Positions 45,900 through 58,829 of a DNA stretch of 64,000 bases are shown here, in pieces. The position numbers and the translations under genes are program-made. The DNA comes from Spirometra erinaceieuropaei (lineage: Eukaryota > Platyhelminthes > Cestoda > Diphyllobothriidea > Diphyllobothriidae). The notes below the pieces were generated by a model, which saw only the letters and a program-made list of their open reading frames with translations, made no database searches and was not told the DNA's origin. Location of the stretch: NCBI GenBank assembly GCA_902702965.1, contig CACRXP010000088.1:155706-219705 (forward strand), given 5' to 3'. Every line of letters starts with the position of its first letter. Positions within the stretch are counted from its first letter, which is position 1.

Positions 45900-48555
45900 T
45901 TCGTGCGTCCTCAGATTTCATTAACCCTTAAAGTCGGGTCTATGCGCGTGATTGTAAATCATTTCCCTCCTCACAAGGTTAAATCTGTTCTTGTCAAGAA
46001 AAGGTTGAATTACAGTTCGCCGTACTTTCATTTCCGGATACGAGGAAGCTGAATGCATCTTACCAGGGCCACTCGAAGACTGAACACGCAGTGAGAGGAT
46101 GCGTGTTAGGAGGCTACTCAGGAGAATCGGCGTTTGATTGGTCCACATCGTACCTATTATTATCGTAAGCTATGAAGCAGGGGCGGTGCAGAATTCCGGG
46201 TCTCATTGTGCCAACGGAGTGCTTTCGGTTATTAATGAGTCCTGAACAATGAAACCAGAATTCCGCCTTCTCGCGCCCCTTCAACTTCGTTGTTAGTGGA
46301 ACTAATTATAGCGTTAAGACGGAATGACTGCGCTCGCGAATTCACATATAGCCGTGCATTTATGGCCAGACGACAACGTTTACTCCCCTGGAGGACGAGT
46401 CTGGAGCATGTAGGCTGTCAGTGGAGAATGGCGAGAGAAAAAGAGCGAGAGCGAGAGAGAGAGAGAGAGAATGAGCAAACGTGTTTATTTATGACCCTGT
46501 TGCGCTAGAGCAGGGGGCCAATTGGCGTATAACATTCGTTAGGCCGAGACAAGTCGCATCTGAACGAGTCCTCATCAGTCGTCTGACGTGTGTTTGTGAA
46601 TTCTTGTAGACGGGAGCCACGCCAAGCCAGCCACTGCGACCTATCTTGTCATTATTCGGGCAACGTGGCGCTAGATGTTTTTACCATAAATAATCACAGG
46701 TGCTTTGATATTATCACAACATGTTCACGGTACTGGACTGCGAGATTGCAAATCAGTGAGATAACTCGTTTTTTCTCAAGTCTAATCTAGCCTGTGGTGC
46801 ATCCCCACCCGCACCAAGCACGAGGTCTCCCGCAGAACCTTGGTCCACGTGCTGTTAGGAATCAGCACGTGTGTGTAATACGCGTAGAGTTGACTTCCCT
46901 CCCGTCAGGCCACACTTATCACCGCTTGCTCTGACCATACCTCCTCATAAAAACTCAGTTAGCGCGCGGAGGTTGAAGCAGTAGGGGTACTGCATAATTT
47001 TGCCTTATTTTAAACAAATTTACGCACTGACTTCATTACTGAATTATCCGTACGTTTATAAGGGTCTAACTATCGGTCTGCTCATGTCCATTCGGCGCTC
47101 CCTGCCGACTAAACCTACTGCTTCTGAAATTTGGACAGTCTGAGGTTATTTGGCGCACACGAAGATCGTTTGGTTTGATCGACTGTATCTGAAGCTTATC
47201 AATAACCTTAGTCCAAAGTACATCCCCGTCGTTGGTTGCCTGAATAAACGAAACCCCTACATTATGCCACCCAATGTACCTTTAAATGTACACCTCTGAG
47301 ACCAGGAAGCGAACATCAAAATGCATCCTACCTTGACTGCCTCGGAGTGATCTTGCGGTCCCCGTAGTCTGCGTAATTTTCAAAATTTTTCCTACAACAC
47401 GGACATACGGTAATTGTAGGATAACCTGTTAAGTGGTCTGTTTTCTCCCATCGGCTATGTAGATCCAAAATCTTTTTTCCCACGGCAAGAATTTGTGAGT
47501 TGGAAAGTATGGCGCCGCTTTTATTTTCTGTGTGAAATTGCAAGTTTATTTTATCTCTCCGGGAGTTATCTTTCATTGGAGCATAAATTCAACCTTCGCA
47601 AACATCCAATTTTTGTCCCTTAAGAAAATTTTAAACTGTTAGAATAAAATATGTTCGTGTTTGGTTAGCAGAACGAGAGGTGGCTTTGCGTGCATTGGAA
47701 GAGGGATGAATTTTAAAGGGGGGATGGAGCCATAGTGATATGCTTAGCCCCCTAAAATAAAAATCTTCCACTGCTGATGGTGGGAAACACGAGGGAGCAA
47801 CCGCCTACCAAGCGCGTTAACGAACAAGGCAACCGGGACAAACATAGAACGACAAGGATGGGGGAGATCGAGACGGCAGCCTTTTTCGGATGCATCAGCG
47901 TCTTCTTCAATCAGTAAAGAACTGACAATGGACACAAATGTCAGAGCACCTGCCGAAATGATAAGGCCAGGTCGAAGAGCTAACAGCACTGGACGGAAGC
48001 TTCGGTAATACTTCCCACTCAGCCGATGTCAGGGTCTCCACGTACTGGGCGTAGAAACCTGGCCCGTACTTACTAGAGTAAATACTTTCAATTATTCCAG
48101 GGCCTGGGGTTTCGACGAAAGAGGCGTCTGTGAATCTGCACGTTGCAATCTTACAAATAACGTGTCCGGCCAGATACAAGATTCTACTGGTTTTACACCA
48201 AACACAATGCTCGCTAACTCATTTTAAGTGAGAAGACCTGCCGACAGTATGCCACGCCTTCAAGAAGTAAAAGTAGTCTAGGAATGTATTTTCAGGTTCC
48301 ACCGTAAGTCTCCCTAGCATATGTCAAGCTCCATTAGGCACAGTCATTCTGGACGCAGGAAACTTCTCATACCGTCGACCTGTATTAAACTTTTTATGGA
48401 GACAGAGCACATCGCCTGCTTGTGCAGATTTCCTGTCAAAATGCTTTTCCAAACAGATGCCTTCTGCAGTTAGTAAGCTATGCTGCTTCAGGTTTGAGGG
48501 AAATCCTGCGAAGCCTCACATTTTACGCAAGCATCAGCTATGCCATGATCAGCAA
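45900..48555. other. Intron 1 interior without recognised elements
   Basis: Apart from the GA microsatellite at 46.4 kb, no element was identified. Small ORFs lack motifs. Confidence 0.4.
46441..46471 (+). repeat. (GA)n microsatellite
   Basis: GAGAGCGAGAGCGAGAGA followed by pure GA units, in intron 1. Confidence 0.85.
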
Positions 48556-48559
48556 ACCA

Positions 48560-49520
48560 TGGCCCTTGCAGCCTGGTGTGCGCTGGAAGTTCTCTGGTAC
48601 CCGGCTCCCTCCTGGTAGATGCGCATGCGCTCGCGCTGGATATACAGATCGCGAGCATGGCTGTCCAGTCATCCTCATCGTCTTCCTGGCCAATTGTTGT
48701 GTTGTTGTTATTGTTGTTGTTGGCTAAAATCCTAATCAAGTATTTGTTGTGGACCAGGTGGTACGCCTAGGCACGGGTCTGGCCGATCCAACCACATGTG
48801 TCCTCTCCCAATTCCGAGCTCCTTGAGTGTATTCACACTGGAACCAGGTGGGGGAGGAGGAGAGGGTGCTGGAGACGCTGCGCAAGTCTACTCCTACTGT
48901 AACTTAATTCACGTGCATCATTGTGCTTGCTCCACCTTGCTGTGCAGCACACAGTGGACATCAGCGGGTACGACGGTCAAAGCGTCGTGTGGGTGTGTGT
49001 GTGGGCCCCAAGCGGGCTACGTGGTCCATGCGATGGACCAACACTCGGGCCATATAGGATCCTGGAAGGTGTTATCGGAATGCGCACCACAACAAATACC
49101 AACATCTCGATGAGCGGTGGCAGAACCAATTGCGCGCAGACGTCGCGCACATTGGGACCCCTGCGTCCCCCCATTGTTGTTGTGGGTTAAATCACGGTCA
49201 CTTGCAGTGTGAGCCAGGGGGTGTGGAGCGGAGCGCACAAAGTACCGGCTCCACCGTGCCATCCGCTTGCGTCCTCCCCCGTCTCTGGTCGTCTTGATTT
49301 TGTCATGACACCGGGCCCAAGTGAGGGACGAGGAGAGAGTGCGGTCGATGTTGCTCAGTTTTATCAGCATTTTCAAAGACATCGCACGCAAGTCACTGTG
49401 TCTGCTGCACCTTGCCGGGGAGCACACGGTGAACATCATCGGACTGTCGCGTGTGTTGGGGGACGGGGGATGACTGGCTCGAGGACTGGAAGCCAGGTCT
49501 AGTTTGATTTCCGAGGAATT
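48560..49520 (-). repeat. R repeats, two adjoining minus-strand copies
   Basis: Reverse-complement matches to R: GGTAGATGCGCATGCGCTCG (48617), a GTTGTTGTT run at 48697-48722, and GGTGGGGGAGGAGGAGAGGG. A second unit contains CGTCTTGATTTTGTCATGAC and GGAGCACACGGTGAACATCA. Confidence 0.6.
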
Positions 49521-50304
49521 TAAATGCCTCCATCTTATCGTGGTCTTAAAGGTACTCTGAAGGGCGTGAGGCACGAGGCCCCGTTTATGAGAAAATCCGC
49601 ACATTGCCCGGAGGCACGGTTGTGTGTGGTACGTGTAGAAGGCCCGTTTAACTTTGTCAGCCACTAAGCCCTAGCGCACCTCCGATCAGCATGACGCTGT
49701 CTGGCCATTGGAGTCTGATGGATGAGGGAAGAGAGAGTGAGGTTAACGACGTGCAAGTTCATCTCACTATGTCACGCGAAAGTCACCAGTGCTGTGCCCA
49801 GTACGTGGACGTAGCCGTTCATTAAGTTCGGACTCCCACCATCTCACTCACGCCCCAAAGCGGCAGAAATTAGGAATCTAAAAGGTAACGTGTCTGATCA
49901 ATTCACACAATAGGACGAAAAATGGGAATTCTTCGTTTCCCTTTGAGATAGGAATCAACGGCTTCCACATGCAACCATATGGCGACCGGGGGTCAATAGT
50001 GGAGAGATGCCCTTCACACCAACAAAAACTGTCTGATAGTTATTTTTGCTCTGTTAGACTTCATTAGCCTAGCCTAGGACTGAGCCCGACTTACAGGCTG
50101 GAGCTTCATCTATCACACCTCCCCTCTCTGTCCATCCAACTACCTCCAGTTGGTAGGTGGACTGGGCTAGGACGAAAGGAGGCAGATCTTGGCACAGTAG
50201 CTGCCGAGGATAAGTAACCCGCCTACGCGCATCACGCATGACCTGTTACTTACTCCACTTCTGCGATGCTTTCTTCAGGGGTTTCTCGGATCTCACACAT
50301 ACAC

Positions 50305-50760
50305 GCAGACAATAAAAGCTGATGATGATAGTTCGGCCGTCGGTTTCGACAATGTCCACCGCCCCTGCTCCACAGCAAGGCGGAACAGGGACGGTGACCT
50401 GTGCGTGGGTTAGTTTATAGTGATAGTATACTTGCACAGCGTCTGCCGCACTCTCTCCTCCCCACTCCCCACCTGGGCGCGGTAGGGAGACAGAGTCAAG
50501 AAGACCGGAGGTGGAGGTAGGTCGCAGGTGGTTGGCACGGCCGGAGCCGCACCTTGGCGTGCCACCACACCCCCTGGTCCACACAGCAAATGGCTAGGAT
50601 TTTTCCCCAACAACAACGAAAACACCCGAGCATGGGCGAGACAATAACGACCAATGGGCAGACGACACTCGCAGGATGGGTGTGGGTCGACGTGAAAACA
50701 GAGAAACGTCTGGGGATAGGTGACCGAATCTACTTTTTGAAGTGTCGGATCTATTAGCCA
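50305..50760 (+). repeat. R repeat copy
   Basis: It contains TTCGGCCGTCGGTTTCGACA, ACTTGCACAGCGTCTGCCGC, AGTCAAGAAGACCGGAGGTG, GCCGCACCTTGGCGTGCCAC and an AACAACAAC run at 50609. Confidence 0.6.
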
Positions 50761-51589
50761 GTGCGTGAGAACTGTAGTTTTCACTGCGTAGGACCACTTG
50801 ACTTCTGAAAACCGCTTTCAGTGCCTGGATTGACGCTACCCTAACCAAACTTCCGGAAGGCATGAGCAATTTTCTAGCGTAGATGCACCCCAGTTCCACC
50901 GTAGTACTCCTCCATGTCTGCCTTGTCGCCTCGACAATCCCTAGACGCAGCAACCAGAAAATATTGCGGAGGTCTCGGAACAATATAAGTCGAAAAACTT
51001 CTCCCAGGTGCAAGCCATAGGAAGACTACTGGTAAATGCGCAATTCCCTTCTTGCCGCCTTCTGGCTCAATGCTCTTTCGGCAAACTGGCGGGATAAAGA
51101 TGTCTGTGATTTTATCGCGGGACAGGAGAAACGGGCACCTAGGGCTGTCTAAAGTTAAAACTGCATTAAAAGGTAACTGCAGCATCGGCCGTCCACCATC
51201 CTGCCCCCAACCTCAATGGCCGTTGGCGTTATCGTCAGCACATCAAGTCACTGCTACCAGGTCCAACATGAATGACAAACGTTCGTAGTCCGTGTGGCCA
51301 TAATGCTATCACTTTTTGTACGCCTTCCATATGCTTGCCGGCTGGCTTATCCTGCCTGCGCTTTTCACGCAGTACTCTTCCAGGGGCCATGCTGCGAAAC
51401 ATTCCCACTAACTGGACGAGAGACCATTTCAGGCTAGCATCGTACCAAGTACGAAAATCTGCGATTGATAAGGCAGCTACTAATTTTAGTAAGTGTGCGG
51501 TAGCGTAGCAGCCCTGTGCGTGCGCCACCTCTATATGCTCATGTCTTCTAAAACACCCAGGAATAATCACCCGTATTACGGGTGATCTT

Positions 51590-51865
51590 ACGCCTAATTC
51601 CAGATGGGTCAGGAATGGCCATTTCGGGCTTACTATCCGTCATCAGCCAGTCATACCCGGCCCTGAATTGTGGAATACCTGAGGCCTGATCCCGCGATCT
51701 GTTGGTCAGAATCTCAACCCCCCTAACCACTGAGCCAAGGGCTCGTTGTGCAGGCGTTCCACACCTCGAGGTTGGGCATGACTGGCTGATGACGGCTAAT
51801 GAGCCAGACATGGCCATTCCAGTCTCCCTTGTCTTTGTCGACAATGTTACTCTGCCGGTGTGCTA
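51590..51865. mobile_element. Head-to-head SINE pair sharing a tRNA-like head
   Basis: The body segment at 51605-51685 (GTCAGGAATGGCCATTTCGG) recurs inverted at 51757-51840 (ACATGGCCATTCCAGTCTCC). Between them the minus strand has a perfect A box, TGGCTCAGTGG (51728-51738), and a degenerate B box at about 51682-51692. Confidence 0.6.
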
Positions 51866-51869
51866 AATT

Positions 51870-54800
51870 TCAGGAAGGCTAACGATTTTCCACTCCTAAT
51901 TCCAACCCTGATCCCCTGGAATTTAGCGCAAGACCAGCTGTGTCACGCGCGTTCTTAGTGGCGTGTTTTGCCAGGCTACGGTTGTGAGTAGGGTTAGGTT
52001 TAAAATACGGACACAGGAATATGTTGCCCTCGGGATTTAACGCAAGATTAGTCGTAATATAGGGAGAATACTTATTCCCGTGTCTAATAATAGTTCCAAT
52101 TGCGACTTTTTTCCTGGGAAATTAGTTGCTGACTTGAGATAGATCAGTCTATTTGAGATTTATAAGCTCAGACTGAAATTTTGTTATGAGTATTTGAGCC
52201 GAAGCCCATCAGACACAGCGGAATAAACACGCACTGTTCATAAACTGTCAACAGGCAGCCAGTACTGTGTGCATAAGTAGGACGATATGTCATTCTTAAA
52301 GCACAGGCACTAGCTAGAAGCCCAGATACGTGTTTCGCCGACATTCTGCCACAACTTCGAGGGGCTTGGCTCATCACTGGGTACGCCCGTTTTTATATTG
52401 GGGCTCCTTGTGCCAAATTCCAGTCTAAGCCTAAAAGTACCAAATAAGCAGACCGAATAAACCGATTAACTTCTAAGGTAATTAAAAGTCTGTGACTGCA
52501 AAACTGGAAAATCCACCAGAAAACACATGGGAACGCTAGGAGACCCACTGCAGTGACAGAATATCGACGAAACGCGGGTCTGGGCTTTTAGCTAGTACCT
52601 ATATTGTCAGATATGGCATATTCTGCTATCTACGCATAGCTCTGCTACTGGATTCTCGAGAAGGGATCTGAGAACAGTTCTCCTTCCAGTGTTGGGGTCT
52701 GCTTTTTTACAAGTCGCTTCCCGAAACCAACCTTGACGCTTGTTGGTAAGATGGCCTGGGAAAAAATGAGGACCAGTAGAGATCACTGGGGAAATGCAGT
52801 TGTTGGCGGAGGATGTGCGGTTCGAAGAATGTTCAAATAAGTCAGGTTTGGACATTGACCGAAATGGCATATCTGATAGGCGTGTGGGTTGGCTCAACTT
52901 AAAGTTCTCTAAGGAAGGAAACCGACCGACTTCATAGGACCCCACAGGGCTTTACAGAAAAACTAATGCGGGCACATTGTCGCAGAGAGGTAATTCAGTC
53001 GCACTGTCCATAGAAGATGCCATCTTGACTCAACGTACGTTAAAAGGCTTTAGCTTGCGATACAAATATTTACGACTGTGCAGAGTAGCAATTCGTTTTG
53101 TGTGGAAAATTCTTGCCTCCACGAATTTGTGAATTTAAGCCGTCTAGCGCATTATGTTGTGTAAACTAACGCACCTATGTGCTTTGTCTTCTCCCAAAAG
53201 TTATCCTTAATCCCAGAATTCGAAAAAGTTGGGAATGGCAGCACCCGGGTGGGATGTATCAGTCATGGAGATAATATTTAAGGTCCATTTCCTGCATGCA
53301 AAAATGCATCCAGCAACATTTGCATGATTGAAGCCAACCATGTCCGTTAAAAGGAAGTCGAACGGTCCAGAATGCAATTTTTACCTTTAAAAGTGATGAA
53401 GGGGTAATCGTTCGTCGCAGGGGGTGGAAGCAGCAGAAGCTTCTAAAACAAAACTACAACCTTATATGCCCTTCGTCTACTAGTAGCCGGAAATCTTCCC
53501 AGTCGGTTTTCGCCAATAATAGTATTAGATGTTTAAAGTCAATGAAGGATCCTTACTGATAGGTTATTGACCCAGCGAACAGTTTTAACTTGAGAAACTA
53601 CTAGCAATGGAAAAAAATCTATCTAGACCAGGTCGTATTTGAAATTTTTATGAGATTGGCGTGCACTGATCTAGCATGCCTGGTTAGACCGAGTTAAGAG
53701 CTTCATGCGTGCCGAACTGAGGAGTGCTGTACGGCTGACCAAAGCTGACAAATAAGACGGAAGTATCCACTCGAAGTTTCCCTATTTTTCGCGATAATTT
53801 TTATCTATTGGCTGTATTTTGTTACTTTTTGAACTCTCAGAGGGCTATTGGTTTTTTCATTTTTTTTTAATTTTGGGAACAATTATTCCCACTAGTGATC
53901 ACGGAGCCTCGGCCGATGCATTGACTTTGATAACTCAACTGCGCAATTCGCCGTCGAATTTACAATACCTGATCGAATTCCTGAAAATGTTCTAATAAAT
54001 TGCAAGCCGACATAACTACATCGACTAGTCGTTCAAGTAATATCGAGTGGGAAAAGTAGAACACAACAAATATGAAAGTAATATACCACTGGCCAGATGT
54101 AGCAAACTTCCTTCTAAAAAGCATAAAAGTCAAAAACACAAAAATGTGATTGAGTACGGCAAGGAATATTTTATTTGGATCTTCGGTAATGACAGCACAG
54201 TAACAGAGGCTTTTTCATGATCGCACTTCGAGAGACCGGTAAGAAACTAATGAACTCGGGTATAAATAAGACGAGAAACCATTAGGATTTCGTAGTTTAT
54301 ACTATAGGGCTTCTACTTGGTAGAATTATTTTCTGCTTTTTGGTTGTAATTGATTCCGTTGAGTTTCAAAATGTCTCTAAATTATCTGTGTGCACTTTGC
54401 GACGTCCGATGTACTCGGTCGAATATCCGAACTGCTATTTTTGTAGTTTATGGCAAATAAAACTTTTAACATGAAACAGGTTTTGAAAGGTTTATCACCA
54501 TGGTGAGTTCTTGGAAGTTTTATGTTCTGTAGATGTCGGTTTGGGCAATGCCTAAGGCTCATCTAAGCATGAATCGTGATCGCTGAGTAAAATCGACGAA
54601 GGCCGGCCAGGAATATACTGTTGATCGGCGGGAAGCCTTTCGATAATAAGTTCTCTTTCCATAAGTGTTTCGCCAGGGGATTTCGCAGAGGAATTTCCAT
54701 CATTTTGATAAATTAAGGTCAGGGAGAAAATTAAATAATTTTGTCCATTCATGAGCTTACCTGTCGGATACCGACCACCGTTACTCCTAAATACTAGAGT

Positions 54801-55550
54801 AGCTCATTTTTTTCTGGAATCTTTTCTCATATTCCATCTTAAGTTTCAGGTCTATTGTCTGAATTCGACTGCGACATGGAATCGGTCGATAATTGTTAAA
54901 CTACTAATAAGATGATTATGCCTTATGCGTTACGTTTCTAAAGCGTCTATTGGTTGAAAGTAAACTGTTCAATTAACCTCTTACAATTAATTCAAAGTTT
55001 AAGCAGTCATTTGTTAACAGGTATTTCTGCCCTTACTTCCAGAATGCCTTGCAGGTATAAACAGTGCCGGTATGATGAAGGAAATTATTGTCAAATGAGG
55101 TTGCTTATGCGTTTTATGTCATAAAAATGCACATAGTAACAAGACCACCATTCCCAGAGAAGGAATGAAAATGAAGCAACCATTTACCCCACTTAATCTT
55201 TGAATTGAGCAGATTTAGATCTCATGTTCTTGGTAAAAGTTTTTCGCCTGGATGACTGTCGTTAACATGTGCTTTACATTAGCGATTAAATAGGAGTTTT
55301 CCGGACATGAAGAAGGGCTGAACTCTGCCAAAAAGGCGCATCATTTCGGCAATAAAATGGTCTAAAAACATCATTTGTGCGGGAAACAGCTTCTTTACGT
55401 ATCGCATCAAGCTAATAAGCAAAGTGTACAACTTAAAAGGCATTTCTGATTTCAGTCACCTAATCTGCTTGCTTGCATTCTTCTGTGCCTTGTTTTTAAA
55501 CAATCTCCTGGACGTAGTACTGTCTTTTATGGAGTCCACTTTCTGTTTTC
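51870..55550. other. Intron 1 distal part without recognised elements
   Basis: AT-rich, with no copy of the P, T, R or PLE families seen and no coding signal before the exon 2 acceptor. Confidence 0.4.
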
Positions 55551-55552
55551 AG

Positions 55553-55707
55553 GCAGTGCATCCCTGACGAAATACCACTACGGGGTGAATTGTGATGTAG
55601 ACAGCAGGTTGTCCGAACAAACTCCCAAGGACACGAGAAGCAAACTCTCCAGCAAGAGCCACACACCGACGCGAACCCTGTCTGCGAGTGCCGTCAAATT
55701 CGAGGCG
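55553..55707 (+). CDS. Protocadherin-like gene, exon 2 (cytoplasmic tail)
   Basis: A 155 nt open segment lies between a pyrimidine-rich acceptor (...TTCTGTTTTCAG ending 55552) and a donor GTAGGT at 55708. Exon 1 ends in phase 1. The first two bases here complete a Gly codon, and 51 further codons end in phase 0. The encoded 52 residues are hydrophilic and rich in Ser, Thr, Lys and Arg (for example SKLSSKSHTPTRTLSAS), as expected for a cytoplasmic tail with phosphorylation sites. Nothing else nearby is open across both splice sites. The assignment rests on phase agreement and splice-site quality, not on a recognised domain. Confidence 0.7.
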
Positions 55708-56191
55708 GTAGGTCTCCCACTTAGGCCTGGTGCTCACATGCAGGATGGCTCAGCTGGACCCTGGGACAGGGGTTCCAGCCATGCGTCCCTACCAGATCCA
55801 TCGGTTCAGTTTCACCCACTCTAGGCGTCGTGGGTGAATGCTGATTAGATTGTCTGCTCGCAGATGTTCGACGATATGGTTGCTGGATGCTGGGTGAGAG
55901 CCCTAGTAACGGATGCGGATGATAGCATCCTCTCTGGTGCAACCTCCACAGTATTCCAAAAAAGACTGAAGACAGTGAGGAAACAGAGAACTTTCTCGAC
56001 TGTGGGACATTGTTGGTTGGGAGTCCTGAGGTTTACTGAAGGCAGACCCAGGCCTGATGCCGCTGTCGTTTCAGTTGTTCTAATAACCGTTCAGTAAGGT
56101 GAAGGGACAGAGACCCTCCTCGGCAATGCGGGTGGTTTTGCACTAAAATCCAAAAAGGGCTCCTACAGCCGCGTCCTGACCTAAGCCCTAA

Positions 56192-57268
56192 CCGGTCGAA
56201 TATCATTTCGTAGCCGCATCTGCAGCAGACAAACCCCAGCGGCGGCGGGGACGGTGGTAATAGGGGTTTAACACTAACCCCTAATCCTAACCCTACCCCT
56301 AGCATTAACCCCTAGCCCCAATCCCTAATCCTAACCCCTGGACCTAACCCCTAGCCGGAACCCTAAACCTAGCCCCTAACACTAACCCCCAACCCTAACC
56401 CCCAACCCTAACCCCTAATAATAACCCATAGCCCTGACCCCTAACCCATCCCCTACCCCTAACACTGACCCCTGACCCTACACGCGTCCTGATCATAACC
56501 CTAGTCTGTCGAATGTTATATAGTAGTCGCACCTGCAGCAGATAAACCCCAGTCGCCTGTCATACGGGACGGTGGTAATGACAGTTCGACCATCGATTTC
56601 GATGATGTCCACCATGTGCCCCACAGACTGCATTGTGGAAGCAGGGAAGGTGACCTACGCAGGGGTTATTGTGCCAATAGACTTGCGTAGCATCTACCTA
56701 CACTCTCTCCTCCTCCCCCGCCTGAGCCCGGTGTCAAGACCAAGTCAAGAAGACCGGAGACGAGGGAGGCCGCAGGTGGATGGCTCGGACGGATCCTCGC
56801 CTTGGCGCTCCACTCCGCACCCCCTGGTCCACACACAAATGACCAGGATTTTGACCACAAAACAATGGGGTGATGGCAGTGGTCCAGTTGTGCGACGAAT
56901 GCCGACAACGGGGTCTGCCAGCGCACACCGCAAATGTTGGCATTTGTTATTGCGCTCAGATAACGCCTACCAGAGTCCGATGTGGACCCCGTGTTGGTCC
57001 AGCGCATCTAACACGTGGCCCGTTTTGAGGGCACGGACGGTGGTAATAGGGGTTTAACACTAAACCCTAACCCTAACCCCTGAACCTAACCCCTAGCTCC
57101 AACCCCTAAACCTAACCCCCAACTCTTACCCCTAATGCTAACCCATAGCCCTAACCCCTAACCTCTAGCCTTAATCCAAAGTCCCTAACATGAACCCCTA
57201 GGCCTAACCCCTAACACTGACCCCTAACCCTAACAGGTGCGGCTACGAAACTAGATCTCACCCCCTAG
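56192..57268. mobile_element. T element h, compound, with R insertion (intron 2)
   Basis: Left end TATCATTTCGTAGCCGCATC at 56200, a second internal left end TAGTAGTCGCACCTGCAGCA at about 56521, and right end GGTGCGGCTACGAAACTAGA at 57236. Two CCCTAA-like arrays (56265-56480 and 57050-57235) surround an R copy. Confidence 0.65.
56580..57034 (+). repeat. R repeat copy with 13 bp target-site duplication
   Basis: It is flanked by GGACGGTGGTAAT at 56567-56579 and 57035-57047. It begins GACAGTTCGACCATCG and ends CGTTTTGAGGGCAC. It lies in the leader of T element h. Confidence 0.7.
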
Positions 57269-57865
57269 CCCTGATCTTCCCGGAATTCAAGGCAATGCCA
57301 CCTGTATTACGGGGTAAGGGGCGGGTATCCACTCCTGATTGTTCATCCGTCCCTTGCCACCCGTACGTGGCCGTCTCACCCCGATTTTGAAATCTTCCTC
57401 TTCGAGAATAGCTCCGAATGCCACGCAACAGAACTGCAAGTACTTTTAATGGTATCAATCTATTAATTGTGCAAATTATTAAAGGAGGAACATGGGGTTA
57501 TGCGTCCGGAACATGAACTTTTAGGGTCAGTTCCAGAATTTTGGTAAAAATTTGAGTCGAAAACGATCAACTTCTGTTGACCGTAAAAGGTCATATGACG
57601 GATGCTCAACTTCATGTCCTTCCTTTAATAATTAACTAGCTATTCATCCGGAGTTCATATAACAGGACCTGCATAAAGAACGCTTGGGGACTCATTGAGG
57701 AGCCGAACCACTCGGAGTTGCGCCATGCAGCTGCGAACACATCGGCGGAATGCATGCCTAAGCTTTCAGCCGGTGTGTATTTCAGTAGTAATATATAAGC
57801 ATCTATCATTTAAAATTATGGATTGTTTGTTCATTGGCGAATGTTGATTAGGCTGTCTGTTCGTA

Positions 57866-58829
57866 CAGTACACATGCTATTTCATGAACTGTTTACCGAA
57901 ATTCTGAAAAGTGTATTTACTTTGAAAAGATTACCAAAGTAGAGTTGCCTTGTTAATTTTCGTGTCGCAAAATTTCAAAATACTCTGGTCACGTAATGAT
58001 ACTGACTTTCGAACGAGCTCCCTGGCGACCGGTTGCGTAAAGGACATTCCACAGAAGGTGGCTACTTAACTAGTATGAATTCTTGTCATTGATTTTTTAT
58101 GTCCTTAATATATATTATAGGAACACCCAGAGAGATATCGTTTTTCACTCATTTGGTAGCAAATTACGTTTTGTCTCATACTTTCTGCTTCATGATAGAG
58201 TATCTTTTGGTTTAAAAGACTTTCCCAATTCCGAAATAATTTCAAACCCGACCTGGCGTTGCACTTGTATTCTAAATTTCCAAACTATAAACTGTATGTT
58301 TTCCGTGTAAGGAAAATTACGGATTTATATATACTATTAATAGGTAGAATGTAGGTCTTCTAATTATTGTAATGGATGTAGACCATGTTGTCTACTTTAT
58401 GAACAGCATTTATAAGTATGATGATGATGTGATGTTGTCTGATTGGACATTTGACGGTCGTGAAAAGGCTCATAATTAGAAAAGTTTTTAAAACCAAAAA
58501 TACCCTTTTTAGACATAAATGTGCAATCCGACAAGTAAAAGAAAGACTATTTTGTGCATATTTTCTAAAAAACTTCATATACGTTTACGTTGGCGCCGGA
58601 AATCTGTGTTAAAAATTCATGCCACTTAAGTGCTCATCTTTCGCGAAATCTAGTTTACACAGGTGGTCCACAAGAAGCCCGTTTGAAAGCCAGGGTCTTG
58701 ACGTGACTGGCATGTCTTGGCATTATGCGACATGCTAATTAATATGACTACCCAACTTAAGCAATCCTTAGGAATTGAAAACACATTTCAGAATTTCGGA
58801 TGACATTTCATGAGATAGTGCATACACTG
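57866..58829. mobile_element. P family element 11 (intron 2)
   Basis: The left end follows TA at 57864, and the right end reads ATTTCATGAGATAGTGCATACACTG, where the flanking TA has mutated to CG. Inverted arms (GTGGCTACTTAACTAGTATG and its partner near 58620) are diverged. The core is in the same orientation as element 10. Confidence 0.6.

Larger units (their letters stand above)
36570..55552 (+). other. Intron 1 of the protocadherin-like gene (18,983 bp)
   Basis: It runs from donor GTAAGT to acceptor TTTTCAG. It is packed with repeats: P elements at 39.2-40.2, 40.8-42.7 and 45.0 kb, a T element at 40.5 kb, a PLE at 42.8-43.8 kb, R copies at 48.6-49.5 and 50.3-50.8 kb and a SINE pair at 51.6 kb. 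No other exon was recognised. Confidence 0.65.

Noticed and set aside
49017..49664. 215-codon minus-strand ORF
   Set aside because: It runs through two R repeat copies and shows no domain; other R copies break the frame.
56572..57057. 161-codon ORF inside the R copy
   Set aside because: The frame is not conserved in other R copies (30.7, 50.4 kb).
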